Shown here piece after piece: positions 12,531 to 23,378 of a stretch of 64,000 nt of DNA. Below the pieces are notes generated by a model. It was not told the DNA's origin and searched no databases. It saw only the letters and a program-made list of their open reading frames with translations. Position numbers and translations under genes: made by a program. This stretch comes from Malania oleifera (Eukaryota; Streptophyta; Magnoliopsida; Santalales; Ximeniaceae). The stretch covers positions 15,407,936-15,471,935 of the forward strand of contig NC_080422.1 in NCBI RefSeq assembly GCF_029873635.1, written 5' to 3'. How positions within the stretch are numbered: position 1 is the first letter of the stretch; each line of letters begins with the position of its first letter.

Positions 12531-12991
12531 CTACTCCTATGATCTTCCCTTTTGCATTGTCCCCAAAAAGTGACAAATCCTCCGTCCTTTGGTGTGATAG
12601 ATGCGAATTTAGTTTTATCCCTAGTCATATGATGTGAACATCTACTGTCCATATACCGTCTATCTTTTAAGGAGGATGATCTCAAGCACACCCGCAATAG
12701 ACATTTAAGTAACTATTTTTGGGACCCATTTTTTCTTGGGTCCATGGGGGTTAGTGCATGAATCTCCTTTACTCTCCATACCTTTTTCATTTTAATTTTT
12801 TTGTTCTTAAAAGGACAATCAAATTTTATATGACCCATCTTTTTACATTTAAAGCATGTGGTATATTTATAAGAGTCCTTTGATGGAGCTTAGTCTTTTG
12901 ATTCTCTTACAAAATAACCCATGAAAAGATGTTTTTGTTTCAAATTCTCCTTTATGTTAAAACCAAATCCTTCTTTATCAAGGGAATTTAT
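12531..12991 (-). pseudogene. Copia second zinc knuckle and protease start (decayed)
   Basis: On the minus strand, just downstream of the gag stop, a CCHC motif CFKCKKMGHIKFDC is encoded at about 12855-12810. Further on is the protease active-site region YMDSRCSHHMTRD, where the usual D-S-G triad reads D-S-R, so the catalytic Gly is lost. The frame is interrupted by stops. The piece ends at the target duplication of the solo LTR and resumes at 10170. Confidence 0.75.
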
Positions 12992-13797
12992 CTACGCCCT
13001 AAGAAGTCTTTCAAAGTTACTCTGGCCCTCTGTGAATTTATGAATAACTTTAGAATTGTCTTTCAAATTTCTTTCCACTTCCTTAATTTCTAAATCCTTT
13101 TCTTTTATCACAGATGCATAGGACTCATTCTGTTTTTCAATAAGCTTTGAGAGTTCTTTTACTTTACATTTCAAAGAAAAAAATTTCTTAGTTTTCTTCT
13201 CAAGCATTTTAAGAGTGTACAAATATTCTTGTTGTAATTCATTATAAGAAAGCATGCTATTTTCATTTTCAGAATTGTTGGAATAATAAGAAGATGCTGA
13301 GAAAGATGATTGTACCTCAAGGTCATCATATGCCATTAAACACAGATTGGCTACCAAATCATCACTGGACTCAGTGTCTGAACTGCTTGTGTTGTGCGTG
13401 TCCCAACCTAATTTTAGAGCCTTCTTCTTTTTCTTGGAGGCTTTCTTTAGTTTAGAACATTCAGGCTTGATGTGTCCAACCTCTCTGTAATTGTAGCAAG
13501 TTGGCGGATCTTCCTTTTGTTTCCTCTTGCTAGACTCTCCTCTTTCTGATTTTGAGTTTCGAAATTTTTTGTTAAACTTATTATTCTTCTTCAAGAACTT
13601 TCTGAACTTCCTTGTTAGCAAAGTCATGTCATTTTCTGATTTTGAGTCACTTCCTTTACTAGAGCTACTAGACGATGCCTTAAGAGTTGTAACTCTCTTT
13701 GCTTTATTCTACACATTTTTCCTCTCATTTATTGCTAGCTCATAAGTGATAAGCGATTCGATCAGTTCATCAACTGAAATCTCTTTCAGATTCCTTC
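12992..13797 (-). pseudogene. Copia gag, C-terminal part (decayed)
   Basis: A 211-codon stretch (13627-12992) carries a basic segment, a CCHC-like knuckle CYNYREVGHIKPEC in which the second Cys is Tyr, a Ser/Asp-rich acidic patch and a long charged helical region (KMLEKKTKKFFSLKCKVKEL and following) likely to form a coiled coil. Codons above 13627 up to 13797 continue gag in frame except for a stop near 13710. The gag frame continues on the far side of the inserted LTR at 18471. Confidence 0.75.
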
Positions 13798-13933
13798 TGT
13801 AATGACACGAAGAATAATGGTATTTAAATAATAAAGAGGGAGGGAAATGGAAAATAGAAACAGAAGGAGGCAGCAGAGTGTTTGTCGACTACATTGCACT
13901 TTGGGAGTAATAACTGAGGAATTTAATCAAGGA

Positions 13934-14120
13934 CTCGTCGATGAATACAGGGGATTCGTCGAAGAGGATAACACAGGGTCTCGTCGACGAGGGTATGTAT
14001 CGTCGACAAGAAAATACCAAGAGAATTTTTGGGCGACTTTGAATTTTGTCTACGAAGGGGAGAGTTCGTCGACGAATTTCCTGTTGACCTCGTCGACGAG
14101 GTGACATGGCTCGTCGATGA
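13934..14120 (+). promoter_or_regulatory. GTCGAC-core palindrome array in U3
   Basis: The exact 10-mer TCGTCGACGA occurs three times (13981-13990, 14066-14075, 14090-14099) with at least four near copies. It lies directly upstream of the TATA box at 14130. Confidence 0.65.
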
Positions 14121-14129
14121 AACCCAATG

Positions 14130-14137
14130 TATAAATA
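14130..14137 (+). promoter_or_regulatory. TATA box of solo LTR 13798-18470
   Basis: TATAAATA followed by AGGG, 10 bases after the last palindrome copy. Confidence 0.6.
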
Positions 14138-14185
14138 GGGCCAAATCTCATTTTTGGCCGAAATCTTGCACAAAAATCTCCCTCT

Positions 14186-14191
<6 letters not shown>

Positions 14192-14219
<28 letters not shown>
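14192..14219. repeat. (CT)n microsatellite in the LTR leader
   Basis: About 14 CT units between the TATA box and the splice donor. The same position is CT-rich in the LTRs at 34419, 51352 and, on the minus strand, 58051-60086. Confidence 0.9.
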
Positions 14220-14223
<4 letters not shown>

Positions 14224-14764
14224 CGCCCCTCCTACCTTCTCTTTACGATCTCGGGCCGGATTCTCACCAGTTCGACGATTTGAAGCCACCACGACGCTCT
14301 TGGCAAAGTTCCCTCCAAATTTACGGGGGCAGATCGTCGCTGGGGCTGAGTTGGAAACCATCCCAAATCTAGGGTAAGGCTTTCTACTCAGTATTTGGTT
14401 TCTTGATAGTTGTAGAAAGCATAGTACGCGTAGAAATATTAAACTTTAATTCTAGGAGATGTGATTTTCAGGGTGTTGAGTAGGGAATCCTGTTGGTGCG
14501 GGACTGAGTATCTTAAGGGCTTTTCAAGAATCATGTAAGTGGATAAACTAAGTTAGTATTTTATGAAAAGTATGTATAATATTATAGCATTTGATTTCAA
14601 GGAAATGAATATATTTATATATGATTTATATTTAGGAAATACTGCTGAAAATGATGGTATGTTAAATATACAAAAATTCTGTTTCGTGTGACATGAGTAG
14701 AAATAATTATGAAATACCGTTTTTTGGGAATAAGATAAAAATATAGATTTTTATAATGGAAAAT

Positions 14765-15012
14765 CGACGTATGGGCCGTTATTTTTATATGTTTGCGGAT
14801 GTACGGGCCGAGCTATGTATATGATTTGCTGGCATACGGGTCGAGCTATAGATATGTTTGCCGGCGTACAGGCAAAGCTATGTATATGATTTGTCGGCGT
14901 ACGAGCCAAGCCATGTATATGATTTTCCAGTGTATGGGCTGAGCTATGGATATGTTTGTCGGCGTATGGGCCGAGCTATAGATATGATTTGCAGGTGTAC
15001 GAGCCGAACTAT
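14765..15012 (+). repeat. Minisatellite, unit with 'ggcgtacgggccgagctatg'
   Basis: Six to seven imperfect units of roughly 37-40 bases. It occupies the same place in the LTR as the minisatellite at 1528-1660 but has a different unit sequence. Confidence 0.85.
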
Positions 15013-15855
15013 GGTAAAATGTGAAATACTGTCATATGGCCCGATGATTTTCATGATATTTGTATATATTCAAAATGATATGATTGATTTGATAATTAAT
15101 GGTATGAAATATCCATGTATCACTTTTAGTTGACTTGGTCTAGGCTCACACTTGCACGGTACCGATGTTATGTGTTCATGATTTATCATGATATTTGTGT
15201 TATAACGCCGCTGTACGGAGTGGTGTGAGATTGGATGGTCGATGTGGTTTTAAAAAGTGTGTAAGCGCCCCTGGTGTACGGACCAGGTCTGGCAGACCCA
15301 TCGAACTTACAGACTGTACTCTTGACTTGGCGGTGGTCGGCCAACCATTGTGAGGTCCTGCCTTCGGGCCACACAACCCAGTCATATGGGGGTAATACAT
15401 GATAATAGTCAACTAACCTATCAGGATTGTTTTCATATTATGTTATACGAGATGAATTATATTTATGAAAATCATGTATGTTCTGTAATTATTTGAAAAT
15501 ATATGTTTCCCAGATATGATACAAACAGTTATACTGATATGTTCATGTATGATTTTATATAGAACACGGAAATACTCATGTTGCCACACACTAGCGTTAG
15601 TTTATTTCCCTTATTGAGAGGTGTCTGTGATGACCCAAAAATATATATATGATTAAAGCACAATAATAATAAAATAATAAAAATGGTCATTGAGTTAATA
15701 TCAATATAGAAGTTTTTTTCTGTAGGATCCTTGATTCCATGTTTGATGCCTAAGAAAGACCTTGTCTAAGCGAGTGCTCAGAGACCATTGCGGCTCAGTC
15801 GCTCCCTGGAGGTCGGCCTGGTCAAAATGGAATTTCATAGGATAAACAGGATAGA

Positions 15856-16150
15856 CACTGTTTGTATACGTAAATAAGTATATATACATAAAATAGTGTT
15901 TTGACAGACATAATTTTTAGAAATACATAATAAGATGATAATAATATAAGTATCATATGTGGGACCCACAAGACTATGTGGGGTCCACATGAGTCCCGGA
16001 ACCACAAGACACTGTTTATATACGTAAATAAGTACATAAAATAATGTTTTGACTGATATAATTTGTAAAAATATATAATAAAATAATAATAATATAGGTA
16101 TCCTATGCGGGGCCCACATGAGTCCCGAAGCCGTATAGAGGTTTACACGA
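15856..16150 (+). repeat. Direct repeat of about 154 bases in U3
   Basis: The word CACTGTTTGTATACGTAAAT at 15856 recurs with one change at 16010, and the following sequence matches through the 'gggacccacatgagtcccg' type words. Further 'tggggcccacatgag' words continue to about 16265. Confidence 0.75.
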
Positions 16151-16601
16151 GTCACAAAGCTATGTAGGATGCATAAAATCGTATAAGAGTTATTCAAATT
16201 ACGTAGGATCCATTCGGGGCTTGAAGTTGTGTGGGGCCCACAATACCATGTGGGGCCCACATGAGTTTTCAAAATTTAAATTTAATTCTTGTTCAAAAAT
16301 AAATAATAAAATAAATAAATACTAAAAATAGTTTAAAAGTAATAACAATGATAATAATGATTAAGAAAAATAATAAAATAATAAAATAATTAATTAACTA
16401 ATTGATTAATTAATTAGGTAAATAGTTAATTAAAATTTTATTTAATGGGAATGGTGGCAAGCACTCCCACATGGCCTCCATCCCCATCCCATACTCAACC
16501 CATACCTTGCCCATCCCTTGTCCATTCTTTAATTTTAAAAATTATAATTTCACCCATCTTCCCACACTTTTATAAATTTCATTTATTCCCCAAAATTTTT
16601 C

Positions 16602-16609
16602 TATAAATA
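16602..16609 (+). promoter_or_regulatory. TATA box of solo LTR 15626-18097
   Basis: TATAAATA followed by GGGAGCTCTCA, about 160 bases before the splice donor. Confidence 0.6.
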
Positions 16610-16772
16610 GGGAGCTCTCAACCTTCATTTTTCACCACAATTTTCTAAAGAAGAAAAGGATTAGTGAGTGAAAGAAATTGTGGTGGAGAGAGAATTTTTG
16701 AGTAAGTTCTCAATCACCCACTCTTTCCGATCTCATTTCTTAGAGATAGTTCCAGTGTTCGTAAGGAAGAAG

Positions 16773-17845
16773 GTAAGTAAATTTTGATTACATTAGTTTT
16801 TTTTTTTATTTAAAATTCATACCCGAGTTTATTTTATAAGTAAATTTCAATTATGTTAATTAGTTCCACAAAATTTCCATGAGTTTATTTTTACGCGTAT
16901 TTAATTATACCAGTTCTATCTTTAATATACTTGCATCTATTTTTGGGTTAAGAATTATTCTAACCCCCTCGGGTAAATTTTCAGCATTTCCTTCTATTCA
17001 AAAATAAAATTATATATATTCTCAACACAAAAATTGTGTGGCATGAGTTTATTTTTACGTTACATTTTTTTATGAAAATATGAGTAAAGATGAGATTTTC
17101 ACGATATTATTTTAAATTACATAAATTATAATAAGATGATTTTAAAACCCCTTATGGTAACGAAAGTTCAAAATTACAGATGCTCGGTACCGCAGCTTAA
17201 AGTTTATACGAATCAGAGTGCACCCACACTGTTTACAGAGTGGTTATTTATGTTAGTGGATTTCTCCTGAGTGCACACTTGGTTCCGGACCAAGACTTAA
17301 TAAGGAAAATCTCACTTAAAGTTTACATACGTTGATTTAGTTTGGTCGGCTAGTCAGCTAACTCCAGTCTTCGGACCGCACAACCCAGTCATGGGGGTAA
17401 ACATGACTTACGGCAAACAGGCCTAAGGGTGGTTTTTATAATATATGTTTATACATATTTAATTACATGTACAAAGTTACTAATGATCTGAAGGAAAAGT
17501 GTAAGTTTACGTGAAAAGGATCATTTTGGTGCTTAAATGACGATCTAAGGAAAACGTATAAGGAAAAGTATATGTATGTTTATCATTAAATATTTTTACA
17601 GTTTTAAAGTTAAAAGTTTAATTTAACAGTTATAGTATATAATTATAAAATTTTACTGTTGTAATTGATGACAAAAGTTTTATACAGAAATTTTAAAATT
17701 TATATTTATTCTAAAAGAAATTTTGAAGTTATAGTATTAAATATTGTTTTACGAAATTTTTTAAAAAACTCATTTTGGCTACACACTAATAATAATCTTA
17801 TTTACTTACTGAGCGTCGTCTCACTCCAATCATATTTTATTTCAG
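16773..17845 (+). other. Putative LTR intron, 1073 nt
   Basis: Donor GAAG|GTAAGTAA, a full plant consensus, and acceptor TTATTTCAG. The GGTACC block sits inside near 17182. No clear second donor follows in this copy. Confidence 0.5.
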
Positions 17846-18470
17846 ATAACTTTGAAGAGCATGTTAGAAATCAGGCTTAGCAAGCATGCGGGTGGGGATA
17901 GAAAAATAAAAATTTGCTTAGAAACATTAGTATGATGTCAAATATTTATGCTTGTGTAATTTTTCTTCTTTTGAAATAAATGATTGTAATATAGATAATT
18001 AGCGCTCTGATTTAATAATAATTGAGTTTATTTGCTTCCGTTGTAAATCAATGGTAAAAAGTTAGTATCCCAGACCCCTCGGGGTTGGGGTGTTACAGTG
18101 TCTCACCCCAAATTTCATAAACATTTCAGGAGCCCCTGATAGGAAAGCGGGTAAAGCTCTGTTGATCTGCCCTTTCTGAAGGGTAAGTTTTGGTGGGGAC
18201 GGTTGGGATTTTTGTGAAAAATGTTCCTAGGTATTTCTTTTTGGGATGTATATACTTAAATACAGTGGTTGTAGTAACTCTAGTATTGTGATGTATGGTA
18301 TAATGAGATGTATATGATTGTATGTTTCCTGCTACTTAGGCTTCCGTTATATGTTCTAATGTATCCCTGGTACCCACAGGTCCAGGTGGATTATAATCTG
18401 CTGAGCTTTGTGATATTGTATTATATTATGCAAAAAAAAAAAAAATATGAAAATTAAGCAGGTCGTTACA

Positions 18471-19058
18471 CCTTCCTTCAGTTATAGCAGTAGCTTTAGC
18501 TTCCCAAACTAGCGGTAGTCCCTAAGGATTTTCCTGATCAACTCATAAGTAGGATAAGATTTACCAAGAGCATTTAACGAATTCATGGTGTGTGTAAATC
18601 TAGTGTACATGGATTCAATAGGACTCATCAGCAGTTATTTTAAATGCCTCATATTCACTAGTAAGAATATCTATCCTACTATTTTTTACTTCCTTAGTGC
18701 CTTCATATGTTACTTCTAATTTTTCCTATATCTCTTTAACAGTTTTACAGACCATTACCCTATTAAACTCATTAACGTCTAGTACATAGTATAGAAGGTT
18801 TATTACAGTAGCATTTATTTGAACAGATTTCCAATCATCATCAGTATACTCATCTTTTGTCTTAGGTACATTTGCTTTATCAACTACTTTCATAGGAACA
18901 TGATTTCCTTTAGAAACTATTCTCCATACTTTCCAATCAACATTTAAGAGATATATACTCATCCTTCATTTCTAGTAGGTGTAATTTACACTGCAAAAGA
19001 TTGGTGGTCTAGTGGATGAATGTCCCTTACCGAATGGGGTTACACCAGTGTGCGTCAT
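18471..19058 (-). pseudogene. Copia gag, N-terminal part (decayed)
   Basis: The likely start is the ATG at 19058-19056 on the minus strand, about 40 bases downstream of the primer binding site. Two in-frame stops follow in the first 40 codons (at positions where related gag proteins have Trp), then an open stretch from 18962 with MSIYLLNVDWKVWRIV and DEYTDDDWKSVQINATVINL, the N-terminal helical region typical of SIRE-type gag. It is cut at 18471 by the solo LTR and continues at 13797. Confidence 0.75.
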
Positions 19059-19095
19059 TGTGATCTTTTACAAAAATAACGATTAAGTCTATGTA

Positions 19096-19113
19096 AACTT
19101 GGCTCTGATACCA
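19096..19113 (-). other. Primer binding site of the Copia element
   Basis: On the minus strand TGGTATCAGAGCCAAGTT, complementary to the 3' end of initiator tRNA-Met, two bases inside the 5' LTR end. Confidence 0.85.
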
Positions 19114-19115
19114 AA

Positions 19116-21089
19116 TGTGAATTTCAGTGTTATCCAAGAGGGGGGCGAATTAGGTATTTTCAAAAATAAAGTCCTTCAAGTTTTAATTTTGAAAACTATC
19201 AATTACAAACTTGCAATCTACTTAATAACTAGCTCAATGTTTCACAATTAATAAATTTAATGTGTGTCTTCATCAAGTATACAATTTTACCCAATTACTC
19301 ACAATCTTATCAAATGCTCAATTCATACACAATAATAGATAATTTAAATGCAAGCGGAAATTAAAAGAAGTTAAGGGAAGAGAGAAGACAAATATTGTTT
19401 TTACGAGGTTCAGCCTATCCCAGCCTATGTCCTTGCCTTGAGTAACCCACTCAAGGATTCCACTACAAATCCACTCCTTTAACTAGGACAAAACTTCCCT
19501 TACAATCCACTGCTTATAAGAGGCGTAACTTCCTCCTCAATCCCGGTTCACTGCCCAAACCATGGATACAATCTAAAAATTATAATTTCTGCAAAACTTG
19601 TATTACTTCTAACCAAGCTAGTGAGTGCAATAGAAATTCTAGCACATACTCATATGATAAAAGCTTGAAGCTCAACATGTATGTATCAATATGATCTTTA
19701 TATGAAGAATGAGATGCTTCACAAATCTACCCTTAAATCAATATCTCCCAAAAATGATTTTATAAATAAATGCTTTGGAGAAACTTAGGGTTTGATTTTA
19801 AAGTACTTTATGCAAGAATATAAACTAAGATCCTTTTTAAAAATAATCTTGAATAAAATGCAGATCTATGTTCTTGCTATCAAATAATTAGTAGACTTAA
19901 ATCTTTGAATAAAAATATAACTTTGTATCTTGCAAAGATTTAAACAAACTACTTAAAAGATACTCCTCAAAATATGTATTTAGAAGCTCTAAAAATTTAA
20001 TCAAATAGTTTCTGTAATAACAAAATATCGATTCTTTGAATGAAAATAAAAACTTGAATATCACAAATATTCAACATTTAGCAAAATCCTTTCTCAAATA
20101 AAATTTTCAAATAATAACACATAGATTTTTCTTCTCAATAAAAATAGTAGATATATGAGTATGAAAAATAACTTTGAGGTATATATATATTGGAATCACA
20201 AACCAACCACTTATTTATCAAACCTCAATCACCAAGGAATGCTTGCAAGATGTGTAGATGAAATTCCTTTGAAAAATTGAGATGATTTTCCAAAAGCTTA
20301 TAGATGTAGTAGAGTATTGGTAAATTTTTTAGAGTGGAGGCACACTTAGCACAAGATCACAAGATTAGTCTCTCTAAAGTGTTCTTTTTGTGTCTCTAGG
20401 GTTTAGGGTGTGTTTAAATAGTGTTCTCACTCTCAGATTAAATCTTGGTCGTCTGATCATTTAAAAATAAAAGTTTTACGTCCACGTCAATGCTAAAACG
20501 TCATTCTGCGCCGTGACCTTCATCGAAGAATGTGTACGTTTGTCAACGAGTATACAACACTCGTTTGTTAACGAGGCCATGAATTCGTCGACGAGAGCAC
20601 TGTCTAAACTTTTTGGGCTTTCGATATTTTTTCGTCAACGAGACAACACTGTTCATCGCTGAGTAGCCTTTATACATTCGTCGATGAGGCCAAGGGGTTC
20701 GTCGATGAGGCCGCCAAAATTTGCCTACAAAAATTTATTCAACCTAGAACTAATGTAAATGAATATTTCATGAAATGTATGAGTCCTAAGGGCAGTCTAA
20801 GGAATGTTTGAGTTTCAAAGTATATCATATGAAACATGTAAATACATTCAATTCTAAATACCCATTCCCATTGAAGATCTTGAACTTGAAGCTTTCTTCT
20901 TCGTCATTTTATTCTTCTAGTTCCATGGATTGAGCCAAGTGATATGTACTTTAGATTCCTCGTGACGTCCATATCAAGCTTACCATCTGTACATTTTAAA
21001 TTATGATCATGTTCACAAACTCAATTGCAAAGGTCAAATACCAAGTGATTTGTCATTATCAAAACAGGATTGGACTCATAGAGTCAATA
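19116..21089 (-). repeat. 5' LTR of the Copia element
   Basis: Direct copy of 4467-6431, a few per cent diverged by eye. It carries the same palindrome region at 20520-20712 (exact TCGTCGACGA at 20585-20594) and a TATTTAAA-like box near 20414. Confidence 0.9.
20520..20712 (-). promoter_or_regulatory. GTCGAC-core palindromes in the Copia 5' LTR U3
   Basis: Same array as at 5867-6052 in the partner LTR, with the exact palindrome at 20585-20594 and variants such as TCGTCGATGA near 20700. Confidence 0.55.
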
Positions 21090-22207
21090 CTTTTCAAACC
21101 AGTTCGGCACCTTCTTGTGGTCATAACTCCTTTTAGATTGACGTATTTCTATGCTCATGTCATCACCTTTCCCATGTTGATTGAGGTTTTTTCCCTAGCG
21201 AATTTAGGAAATACCCTAGCTAAAGAGCTATCGTCAAAGTCGCTACCACCACCACATGATCCAAGTTTTGAATATCTCTTTAGCAAAAGGAGGGATCGAA
21301 AATTTAATTGATGATTCCCCCTTGGAGGGATAGTTGCATGCTTCCTTCATCATCTTTTCCAATTGGTCGATTTTTTTAAACTTTTCCTCCAGCTCGTGGG
21401 ACCACTACTTATAAATGCTCACATTATTTGCACCCTCTACCTTTTTTGTTGGATTAGAAGCCTTCGCAGCGATTTCTAGTGGGGCTACGACCTTCCCATC
21501 AGACGCGGCTTCTATTTTATTAGCCTCTAGACCATGTTCTCCATGATCCCTTTTTTTGATGCAGGATTATAGTAAACATGTCTTCCACACTTTTTTGGAA
21601 GGCTAGAAATTCATTTAGTGGTATACTGGGGTTGTCTATTAGTGCAGAATGAACTGACGGTAGTGATTGGTTACCCACAGCAGGTTCTGACTTTGAGTTA
21701 TGCGATGCGACCATGGTCAAGGATCGAAAAACCTCCCAAAGGTTTCAAAAGACAGCGCCAACTATTGCTGCCAAAAAATGAATGACTTTCGTGAATCATC
21801 CTTCGACCGTGACCACTTGAAAAGAACCAAATTTACATGGCTTGGAGGACCCAAGGTGTACTCCGAGGGATCACTCTGATGCTTAAGTTAGGAAGTGTAG
21901 GAGGCTTTGGATTGTCAAGTAATAGAAAAGTGAGTAAGGATGAGTTGCTTACCTCCTCTTAGAATATCCTTTTATAGTGGTGGAACTTGACCCTATTTCA
22001 ATTTAGCATTCATAAGCACATTATTGCATTTATGGGGGTTACAGATAATTCAAGGGCATTTATGCGGGGTTTTTAATTGTGGTTTATAATCGTTTCCCCT
22101 CATGGATATGCATATTGACTTTAGCATGTCGATTATGCAGGGGTACTAATGGTGGTTTCATAATCGTATCCCCCTCGTGAATGAGTCTATTAATTTTGGA
22201 TATATCA
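21090..22207 (-). mobile_element. Truncated Gypsy element of the Tat type: LTR, primer site, gag start
   Basis: On the minus strand an LTR-like stretch (about 22207-21766; its outer end is uncertain) is followed by TTGGCGCTGTC at 21761-21751, a primer site of the kind used by Tat-lineage Gypsy elements, and then a gag start. The gag matches the gag of the element at 37215-47203 in wording (LEEKFKKIDQLEKMMKEA against LEERIKKIDHVEKMMKEG). The downstream part is missing at the Copia boundary. Confidence 0.7.
21220..21720 (-). pseudogene. Gypsy gag N-terminal fragment
   Basis: Starts MTMVASHNSKSEP and runs through LNEFLAFQKSVEDMFTIIL, a short heptad-like segment, then after stops LEEKFKKIDQLEKMMKEA and SIPPFAKEIF. 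Similar to the gag start at 37721. The capsid core that should follow is not recognisable. Confidence 0.65.
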
Positions 22208-22970
22208 AAAACATTTTTAAAATTTCACTTCAAAAGAAGAATTACACATTAAAGTGAGAAGTATATACACCTAGATGTATATAGAAATCTTAAGGGTCTG
22301 TTTGGATTAAATATTTTGGTTGGGAAAAGAAAATGAAAGAAAAATAAGAACGAAATTCATTTTTCACTATATTTTCCATTTACATCAAATACTATTAAAA
22401 ACAAAAAATTGTTTTTAAATAGTACAAAATTAACAAAAATCAAATGTAACTATTTCATAAAATCATATTTTTATTCATTGATTTGGTAGATTTTTTTTGT
22501 TTTCTTTCTTATTTTCCTTGATAACCAAATATGAAAAAGTATATTCGTTTATATTTTCCTTTCTTTTTTTAATTTTTTCAAGTTTTAAAGGGTTATTAAA
22601 ATTTTCTTAAAAAGCTAATTATTATTTCCTTCTTTTGGTTTATCCAGCTCTTTTTGAAATGGACAGAAAATATCATTAATTGTACATTTGAATGGTTTAT
22701 TTTCAAGGGTACATTTGGTCCAGGAAGGACTTTTTCCTAAAAATAAAATGAAATGAAATATAAATGTAATAAAAGTTACATAAAAAAAATATGATAATTT
22801 TGAAATCAACTTGTAAAAATTGTCTGACTAGCAGGAATGATTTAAATGAATGTCATTCCTTTTCTATTTTATATTATGAATTTATTAAAAATAAACTGTA
22901 ACCTCATTTGCTTCATGGTGACAATCATGCAAATTGGCTATACAAATTCAACATTAATGAAGTCTTATTT
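22208..22970. other. AT-rich intergenic stretch
   Basis: No gene or clear repeat boundary. A 'ggtctgtttggatt' phrase near 22290, frequent in dispersed plant repeats, suggests old transposon debris. Confidence 0.3.
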
Positions 22971-23378
22971 TATTTTTATTTTTTTATTACATAGGAACTT
23001 CAACCACCAACGAGCCCTTTGGACCCCCTAGTGCGGCATGGATTAGCGTCCTTCACCCCCAGGTCTCGCTGATCAGGATAAATTTCGAATGCGGAAATGG
23101 CTTCTGTGCATCAGTTGGATGTTCGACCAATCCAATCTCCGGAACACATCTCCATTACCATCCACGGTCGCCGCTGGTTCATAGAGAACTCTCACTATCC
23201 ACGGTTCGCGTTGGCTCACAGAGCGAACTCTCACAATCCACGGTTCCCGCTGGTTCATAGAGTAAACTTTCACCACCCACACGTACCGCTGGCTTTGTGA
23301 GTATATTTACCTAGAATTGAACCCCCGATGCTCCTTCTTACTTGCTAATGCCTTTCTACCGCGCCACGCCGTGGGGGC
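22971..23378 (-). mobile_element. tRNA-derived SINE, copy 1
   Basis: On the minus strand it begins GCCCCCACGGCGTGGCGCGG with a box A-like segment (plus 23359-23370) and a box B GGTTCAATTCT (plus 23313-23323), the internal RNA polymerase III promoter of a tRNA-type head. The body holds three to four imperfect units of about 36 bases with 'gaaccagcgg(g)aaccgtgga' words. It ends with a T-rich stretch on the plus strand (A-rich tail). Flanks AGTCTTATTT (22961) and AGTCCTCTTTT (23379) look like an imperfect target duplication. It matches 30769-31177 over its full length. Confidence 0.85.

Larger units (their letters stand above)
15626..18097 (+). mobile_element. Nested solo LTR, target duplication GTGTC
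   Basis: It starts TGTGATGACCC and ends GGTGTTACA, flanked by GTGTC at 15621-15625 and 18098-18102. Removing it rejoins the conserved 'gaggtgtctcacccc' stretch of the host LTR, which fixes the boundaries. At 2472 bases it is longer than its host family. It has its own TATA box (16602), donor (16773), GCTCGGTACCG block near 17182 and acceptor (17845), so it is a relative of the same LTR class. No coding capacity. Confidence 0.9.
14374..18129 (+). other. Putative LTR intron, now interrupted by a nested LTR
   Basis: Donor context CTAGG|GTAAGGCT at 14374, acceptor ACATTTCAG ending at 18129. Without the insertion the length is about 1.28 kb, close to 1275 and 1232 in its relatives. A 53-nt exon-like piece (18130-18182) and a GTAAGT donor follow. 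The splicing is inferred. Confidence 0.45.
13798..18470 (+). mobile_element. Solo LTR (family A), target duplication CCTTC, itself interrupted
   Basis: It starts TGTAATGACAC and ends GGTCGTTACA, flanked by CCTTC at 13793-13797 and 18471-18475 in the host Copia gag. About 2196 bases are its own; 15626-18097 plus one duplicated GTGTC belong to a nested LTR. It has the family A order: palindrome array, TATA, CT repeat, donor at 14374, minisatellite, GCACGGTACCG block near 15157, acceptor at 18129, short exon and a second donor GTAAGT at 18183. It has no internal region. Confidence 0.9.
4467..21089 (-). mobile_element. Ty1/Copia retrotransposon, SIRE/Maximus-like, carrying three nested solo LTRs
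   Basis: Two direct LTRs (4467-6431 and 19116-21089) enclose, on the minus strand, a tRNA-Met type primer binding site next to the right LTR, gag, protease, integrase, reverse transcriptase and RNase H, and a polypurine tract next to the left LTR. That order is Copia (integrase before RT). The gag and protease wording and the long LTRs resemble the SIRE/Maximus lineage. Insertions at 10176-12530 and 13798-18470 (with 15626-18097 inside it) split the coding region. Stops and frameshifts occur throughout. No clean 5-bp target duplication is visible: ATTTC at 4462 against CTTTT at 21090. The element is non-autonomous now. Confidence 0.9.

Noticed and set aside
13847..14372. Several overlapping frames in U3 of solo LTR 13798-18470
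   Set aside because: They read the GTCGAC palindromes and CT repeat in different frames on both strands and have no known motif.
14858..15133. A plus-strand frame reading the LTR minisatellite as a peptide repeat
   Set aside because: It is the shadow of the minisatellite; the related LTRs have different units and no frame at the same place.
15701..16272. Minus-strand frames with repeated LIYVYKQC-type wording
   Set aside because: They come from translating the 154-base direct repeat in U3, with no start context or family motif.
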